A model generated the notes under the pieces. That model had not been told where the DNA came from and did no database searches. It worked only from the letters and a program-made list of their open reading frames with translations. Shown piece by piece: positions 59,001-64,000 of a stretch of DNA of 64,000 nt (positions are counted from its first letter, which is position 1; each line of letters starts with the position of its first letter). Origin of the DNA: Paraspadella gotoi (taxonomy: Eukaryota > Chaetognatha); the NCBI GenBank assembly GCA_051294375.1, contig CM119265.1, positions 6,457,489 to 6,521,488 on the forward strand, written 5' to 3'. A program made the position numbers and the translations under genes.

Positions 59001-62000
59001 GACGGATATACAAACGGATGGAGGGACATCTTTTTTTTGCATAATTTATCATAATTTAACGTTCTGAGATGATCTAAGTAACTTACCGACAAGATTTAGG
59101 GGTCGGACCAACGGACCGACAAAGTGGATTATAGAGTCTGCTGATAAACAGATCCGACTAAAAACAAAAGTCATCATCTTTACCTTCATTGTAAGGTCAG
59201 TGGGTAATATCATTTTAGTCAGAAATAATCGCATATTGTATATCATTGCTTTCACATTTTACATAGCATACGAGTAAAGATTTTCTAGCGTTAAGTTGAT
59301 TTCAAAAAGAAACTAATAAATGTGGCGTCATTTATAGTTGTACACAATTTCTAACTATTGAATAATATGAATATACCTTATAAGTTGACTTTTTTGAGTT
59401 GTTAGATTGATCTCCAGTCGTTTCAGTACCCTCTTCAGATTTAGATTTTGGTGGCAACAGTTTTGTTGGGGAAAGCAAGATAGCTTTAGATTTTTGTAGT
59501 TTCCTTGCTGTTCGTGGTGTCATCGCCCCTGAGGTACTGTCACTTGATGTCGGTGACAGATCTCTTGGACTTCGTTGAGATTTTGAAGATTCCGTTGATG
59601 ATGTTCTACTTTTGTTGAGACTACTTGAGGTTGATTTGCTATGCGCTTTCCTCTCTTCCTTTCTCTGCTGTAACTTTTCTACAAGATGAATAAAATTTAA
59701 TAAATATTAATGTGAACTTTGTAATATTTACAAAAGAGAAAAACGTTCTCCTGTCCGTTTTTGTATTTATTGTACCTTTGGCCTGTTCTGCTAGCATTTC
59801 CGTAACAGAACGGTGAGGTTTTCCAGGGTGATAGAATTTACATTTGTTTCCATATGTACACTTTTTTCCATAGGGACATATGGGCAAATGTGTTTCACTT
59901 TGTTCCCTCGATAGCAAAGCATCTAAGGTAGTGCCTTGTCTGAAAACGATCATGCAATTTGTTATCTTTATGTTAAGAGTAAATCATTTACTGTAATAGT
60001 CAGTAACATCCTAGCACATATTTTGGCTTTCTTCTTTTGTACATACATATTCGTAGTTTGTTTTTTATTCATCTTATTTGACATTAGAAACACATGTTGC
60101 ATGCTGTTAGAGCGGTTTTTAATATTATAAAAAAATTATTTGTAGATACATTATGAAGTGATCATTTTATATAGAAAAGAACGAAAGAAGAAGAAATAAA
60201 AAAGTTGACACGAAGAATAAACAGATAAAAAACTCTTTCAGAATAGGAATTTCGCTTAATTGAAATTCACCTGATTAACGTGTCCTCTGGTGGCACAAAC
60301 CTATCATTCACAAAAGAATACAAGAGTATCCTCTCTTCTATTAACTTTCTGTTGTCTTCATTATCATTGACTAGATCCCGAAAATTCTCATTAGAAACGA
60401 GAATCCCATCAGTTTGTGCCGCCATTTTGAGTAACCAACGTTCTTCATGATTGCTATGTCGACCTAAAGAAAAAAAGTTTAGTTATGCATTAAGGATTGA
60501 CGCAAGCGGGTTTTAAAAAGCTTATACAGGAAAAAATTAAGCTTGATTCTATAAAGAAATAAAAAGTTTTATTATCACAATACACCTAAAACCAAGGAGA
60601 GACAGAATTGGCAGAAGGAGAGAGAAACGGGAGAGAAAACAAGAGAGAAAACGGGAAAATAAGAGAGGAAAAATTAACATGCCATGAACTGGAAATATTT
60701 TTTTTATCTGAATAAAAAGCAATTAGAAGCGCTAGCAGTCGACAGTCGCACCATCTTCTGGCACTTTACGAATTTGACAAAAGAGCGACAGCTGGAAAAA
60801 TTCGAGTGAAGCGAGGAAAAGAGGGGCGAGAAAGGGAACAGGGGAGAAAGAAGGAACTGGGGGAGAAAAAATGGAGAGGAAAAGAGAGAGAGAGGGAGAG
60901 AGAGAGAGAGAGCGATATATAATAAAAGAAACGAGATAAAGCGACGTATAAATGAGAACAAAAATTAGAGAAAATTAATGAATAAAAGAATCTCGCTTCT
61001 TGCGCCCTTTATAACCTTTTAGTCAAATTATACGAAAAACAGAGAATCAAAAAATAATTTTTAATTATGAAAACATAAGGTGATGAAGGACATCGATGAT
61101 TTAGATGCTATATCTAAATTTTCATCTTCATATAATACAACTTCTAACATAAGACGGACTATATGTTAGTTAATATTATTAAAAATATCTCCGATTGCCT
61201 TGGACAGAAAATTGAGGAAGACGACGACTACGTCATAATGATGCCATTATTGACAAAATCGACGATGAAAAAATCGATATCGACAGTTAAGAATGGCAAA
61301 GATTTTTTTTCACTCGTAATAAGACTATCAGCGCTTATAATTATTTAGTTATATATATCTAGTTGTATATATATAGTTATATGTACAAAAACGTTGCCGA
61401 GAAAAGTAATTTACCTGCTTCCATTCTTCTCGCAGGCACGTATGAAAGCATTCTGTCTTTTTCTAGTTGACCCAAAATTTCTGATTCGTTTTTATCATCA
61501 GGGACTCTTTGGGGCAACACGACGGTGATTTCTTGATGTCCTCTTTGCTTAAACCATTCGACAGCAATTTTAATACCCTATTTAAATTTATAATTTTTAA
61601 TCTTAAGAAGAAAAGAGCACGAAAAAAATTCATACCTGAGCAGAGAACCGTTCTTTATTACCATAAGTCATGGCAACATTATTTCCGTCAAGGATTACAT
61701 GTCTCAGAGGGGATGATCGAAAATCGAATTCTATTTCTGAACCATCTGAGCCAGAAATCACTGATGGTACTGAGTCCAAAGGTCCAGGGGTTGATCTTGC
61801 CGAGCCACCACTGCCACTTCCAGCTCCTATTGCAAAAAAAAAAATAGCCTTTTTAAAAGAATTTTTTGCAAAGATTTTACAGACCTTAAAAACATTTGTA
61901 ATATAACATAATGTAATAGAAAGAATTTAGGGTTAAAGTTTAAAAACGTTTCATTTTCAAGGTTACTAGTTGAAATTTATAAATGTCTTTATTACANNNN

Positions 62001-62887
62001 NNNNNNTTACTAGTTGAAATTTTAAAATGTCTTTATTACATTTTTCTAATTCAGTAATAAAAAATTCTTTACAAATATCACATGGATTGGCTTTTTCGTT
62101 TGACCTGCAACTCTTCAGATAGATATTCTTTTATTTTATATTATAATTAAGACCGATATAAAATGGCGTAGAATGGCATCAAATGTTTAAAATGAATAAA
62201 TTTTCGACAGGAGCTCAGCTTTTTGAATCTGTACTTCGTTTTGGCCTATTTTAAAGTTGTTTTGAATGACCCTTTTTCTTAAGCAGATTTGTTTCAACTC
62301 TAATGATATTTTTTTTAAATTTTATAACAAATTATTAAGAATATATATAAATAGAGTAGTCCTCATGATCAAAAAGAAATGCATAAAATAATTGTATTCT
62401 GTTGAGAAAGAATCTTTTTATTCCGTCCTAAGGAGGTCATGCTATATATTTAAACCTATTTACCGGTCAAAAAATATATTTGATAGCTGTCCAAGCCAAT
62501 AGGACAAGCTCATTTTCACCAAGCTAAACGGAAGGCGAATTTAGGATTCGCCACAGATTAATAAATATTTTTAAGTGGTTTTTCAAAAGACGCCAAAATC
62601 CTGGTCGGCGAAATTAAAATTTTGCCAATATTTTAATAAAGGAATATGTAAGTTATAAAATGGCGCGTTTTTTTACACATGCGAGTATATTGGCCGCTTA
62701 CCGGTTGCTCCTTCGTATTCACTATCAGTTCTTGCCAAAGAACCTAATTTAATAAGCTCTGCCAAAAGATCATTTTGAGTATGGTGCGGTCCAATTTTCA
62801 CCAAAGCTTGTTGTAACTGTTCTTCAGTATAACCAAGTTTGACCGCAAATTCGAGTTTTTGTTCGTATTCTGGATCCTCAACCGATT
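56007..62887 (-). CDS. ZC3H12: Regnase/ZC3H12-type NYN endoribonuclease, 5' incomplete
   Basis: This family degrades inflammatory and other mRNAs. Exons: 62702-62887, 61636-61826, 61415-61577, 60271-60463, 59776-59939, 59377-59678, 57703-57862, 57470-57634, 56572-57390, 56007-56503; phases agree, giving about 946 residues without the true start, which lies upstream of 62887. Domain order is that of Regnase: a UBA-like helical domain (EFAVKLGYTEEQLQQALVK); the NYN/PIN nuclease (VILDGNNVAMTYGN, EWFKQRGHQEITVVLP, TDGILVSNENFRDL, ERILLYSFVNDRFVPPEDT); one CCCH finger (C-x5-C-x5-C-x3-H: CPYGKKCTYGNKCKFYH); a long Ser/Pro-rich region; and the C-terminal domain (LYNRLCGIFEEEKVKYVM). Three active-site Asp positions are Glu here. 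The 57470 exon needs a GC donor (CAG/GCACAT), which is the weakest splice call. Paralogue not assignable. Confidence 0.93.
58097..59150 (+). repeat. Repeat family W, copy 3, with internal satellite
   Basis: Head CAAGTTTGAGCAAACAATGT at 58099; tail segments TTATATCCAGCTCAATCACA (58896), GGGACGGACGG (58995) and ATAATTTATCATAATTTAAC (59041). The variable zone holds an 18-bp tandem array instead of the ATTAATTG repeats of other copies. Confidence 0.7.
58326..58632 (+). repeat. 18-bp tandem repeat
   Basis: About 17 copies of GTCAACTGGCATAATTTG with point changes. Because 18 is a multiple of 3, it gives open hexapeptide repeats on both strands (for example MPVDQI), but it is intronic and not evidently translated. 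Confidence 0.9.
60462..61414. other. Regnase-like gene intron
   Basis: Contains an A/G-rich tract and a (GA)n microsatellite at about 60885-60912, and a 61-codon plus-strand frame without homology. Flanking exons join in phase (RRMEA-G-RHSNHEERW). Confidence 0.55.
61915..62282 (-). mobile_element. Repeat family U (MITE-like), copy 2, split by assembly gap
   Basis: The reverse complement matches 15144-15460: AAGAAAAAGGGTCATTCAAA, TTTTATATCGGTCTTAATTA and CTGAAGAGTTGCAGGTCA occur in the same order. It lies in an intron of the Regnase-like gene and contains the N run. Confidence 0.7.
61997..62006. other. Assembly gap (10 N)
   Basis: Ten Ns flanked on each side by near-identical 34-bp sequences (TTACTAGTTGAAATTTnnAA...ATTACA), as if two overlapping contig ends were joined without being merged. 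Confidence 0.95.
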
Positions 62888-63087
62888 CTGAAGTTTAAAA
62901 GACAAAAACGATTCAAAAATAAAACTTTCAATCGCAAAAGCTGCTCCTTATTGTGAGTTCTGTCAATAACAAATTATACAGTATGATTCTTCTCAATTGT
63001 AACATTTACTGTGACGATAACTCAGAGACCTTTCACCCTAGATACTTAAAATTTAATAAGTCTTTAGCAGTAACTTCTTTACCCCAA

Positions 63088-63158
63088 TGAAATCATCATA
63101 TTTGTTGAGTATTGCTCAACAAATATGATGATTTCAAAGTTGCTCAATGAGCAACTTT
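63088..63158. other. Two adjacent perfect hairpins
   Basis: 63088-63109 pairs with 63115-63136: a 22-bp perfect stem (TGAAATCATCATATTTGTTGAG arm) with a 5-nt loop. 63136-63145 pairs with 63149-63158: a 10-bp perfect stem (AAAGTTGCTC arm) with loop AAT. Function unknown. Confidence 0.75.
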
Positions 63159-63906
63159 TTATTTTTTTATCTTTTAATGTTTCAGGAAGTCACAACCAAT
63201 CAAAACTTAGTTAAATTTAAAGGATATAGTATGCAAAATGTAGCATCTTAAGCTCAAGCTTAAGTGCTTAGTAACATTTCAAAATTATGAGGAAATATTT
63301 TTTTTATAAAACGTCAGCTGATTTTATAAACTTTTTTAAATTTAAAAAATTCAGTTTAAAAAAAATTTTAAAAAATTATTAAATGGGTAACGCAGGGGCC
63401 CCCCCCCCGCTCTCCATAATTTTAGTTTTCGATTACCGACTTTCTGCCTTGAAAATTGCTCCAGTGCTCAAACTTCTGCCTCCAGGACTTGCAACCTGGC
63501 ATTGGTGTTTTACTGGCACTTTTTTTTTTAAATCACAATTATTGTGCCTCTCCTCTCGTCTGAGCGAGGGGTCTAAATTTTTTAAACCTTCTGACTAGAT
63601 GAGATTTAGCGCTTATTTTTAACCATGAGCGGCAATAGAGATAAAATATAATATAATATATGTAAATATATAAATTAATAATAACCCAAGTCCCAAAGAA
63701 AAGGATTATCGTGTATGCTATCATTGCTTTGGTTACTATCTCATAAAGTATTGTGGGGCCCGCATTGATTTTAAATAAAGTCATAAGAACTTTCCTTTGA
63801 AATGGTTTGTTTTTTACCTCTAGAAGAGCCCTAACTTGACTGAATTAGTGGCCCCATTAAAAGTGAAATGGACTTTATCCTGAAACAGTTGGGACATTAC
63901 CAATGG

Positions 63907-63965
63907 GCCTTGATTTGACTTAAATAGGGGCCCAACTTGACCCCTAAAGTCTAAAGGGGCCCCAA
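63907..63965 (+). repeat. Short dispersed repeat shared with 53788-53845
   Basis: CCTTGATTTGACTTAAATAG followed by GGGCCCAACTTGACCCC; inverted relative to the copy at 53788. Confidence 0.6.
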
Positions 63966-64000
63966 GCATGATCTAAGTTGAATTTGATCAGTTAGACTAA

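Larger units (their letters stand above)
57863..59376. other. Regnase-like gene intron carrying repeat W and a satellite
   Basis: A 1.5-kb intron almost filled by a repeat W copy with an 18-bp tandem array inside it. No exon recognised; the flanking exons join in phase 0 (KKSTYK-SLDECG). Confidence 0.6.
62888..64000. other. Upstream or intron of the Regnase-like gene
   Basis: No coding exon recognised. It holds two adjacent perfect hairpins (63088-63158) and a short repeat copy at 63907-63965. The first exon(s) of the Regnase-like gene are probably beyond the window. Confidence 0.45.

Noticed and set aside
1-64000. tRNA and rRNA genes
   Set aside because: I looked for A/B-box-like and clover-leaf patterns while reading and saw none; no rRNA-like stretches. 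A covariance-model scan would be decisive.

Overview
The window is nuclear DNA from an animal. It has AT-rich spacers, spliceosomal introns (many 65-90 nt, a few several kb), dispersed transposon families, and animal-typical gene families: alpha-catenin, a KASH-domain nuclear-envelope protein, NCK, PIX and a Regnase-type RNase. The protein-coding exons are strongly conserved, but nothing lets me name the phylum; a non-vertebrate animal is the safe statement. A 10-N gap at 61,997 marks it as an assembled scaffold. All gene models were built by hand by chaining exons whose splice sites, reading phase and domain homology agree.

Layout. Minus strand from 1 to 42.6 kb: the 5' part of a PIX/ARHGEF6-7 gene (to 1,155); a multi-Tudor-domain gene (1,480-9,562), one of whose introns holds a complete casein kinase 2 alpha gene (3,861-5,054) on the same strand; an NCK SH3-SH3-SH3-SH2 adaptor (11,047-14,260); an IRAK1BP1/SIMPL gene (14,321-24,176), whose 8.7-kb first intron is a nest of transposons; and a 25-exon KASH protein (25,297-42,580). 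About 1.4 kb away and divergent, a complete 18-exon alpha-catenin gene runs on the plus strand (44,004-51,171). After a 4.8-kb spacer, a Regnase/ZC3H12-type gene (56,007-62,887 and beyond) runs convergently on the minus strand.

Most unusual feature. The last exon of the KASH gene is about 6.2 kb. Roughly 3.3 kb of it is a tandem array of a 39-bp unit encoding a highly charged 13-residue helix repeat (EAEKERLRIAAEE-like). It lies between spectrin-like helical exons and a C-terminal KASH domain ending in PPPI. The array is almost stop-free in all six frames. As assembled, the two ends of the exon are one base out of frame with each other, most likely because of homopolymer errors.

Functional themes. 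PIX and NCK are both known PAK-kinase partners. Alpha-catenin and the KASH protein are the junctional and nuclear-envelope ends of actin mechanotransduction, and here they share a divergent upstream region. The Tudor protein suggests germline or piRNA biology, and the Regnase-like protein mRNA decay. The other notable signals are a transposon insertion with its empty site preserved nearby, a repeat terminus used as a splice acceptor, four candidate GC-AG introns, Asp-to-Glu changes in the Regnase active site, and a 60-bp gap between IRAK1BP1 and NCK.
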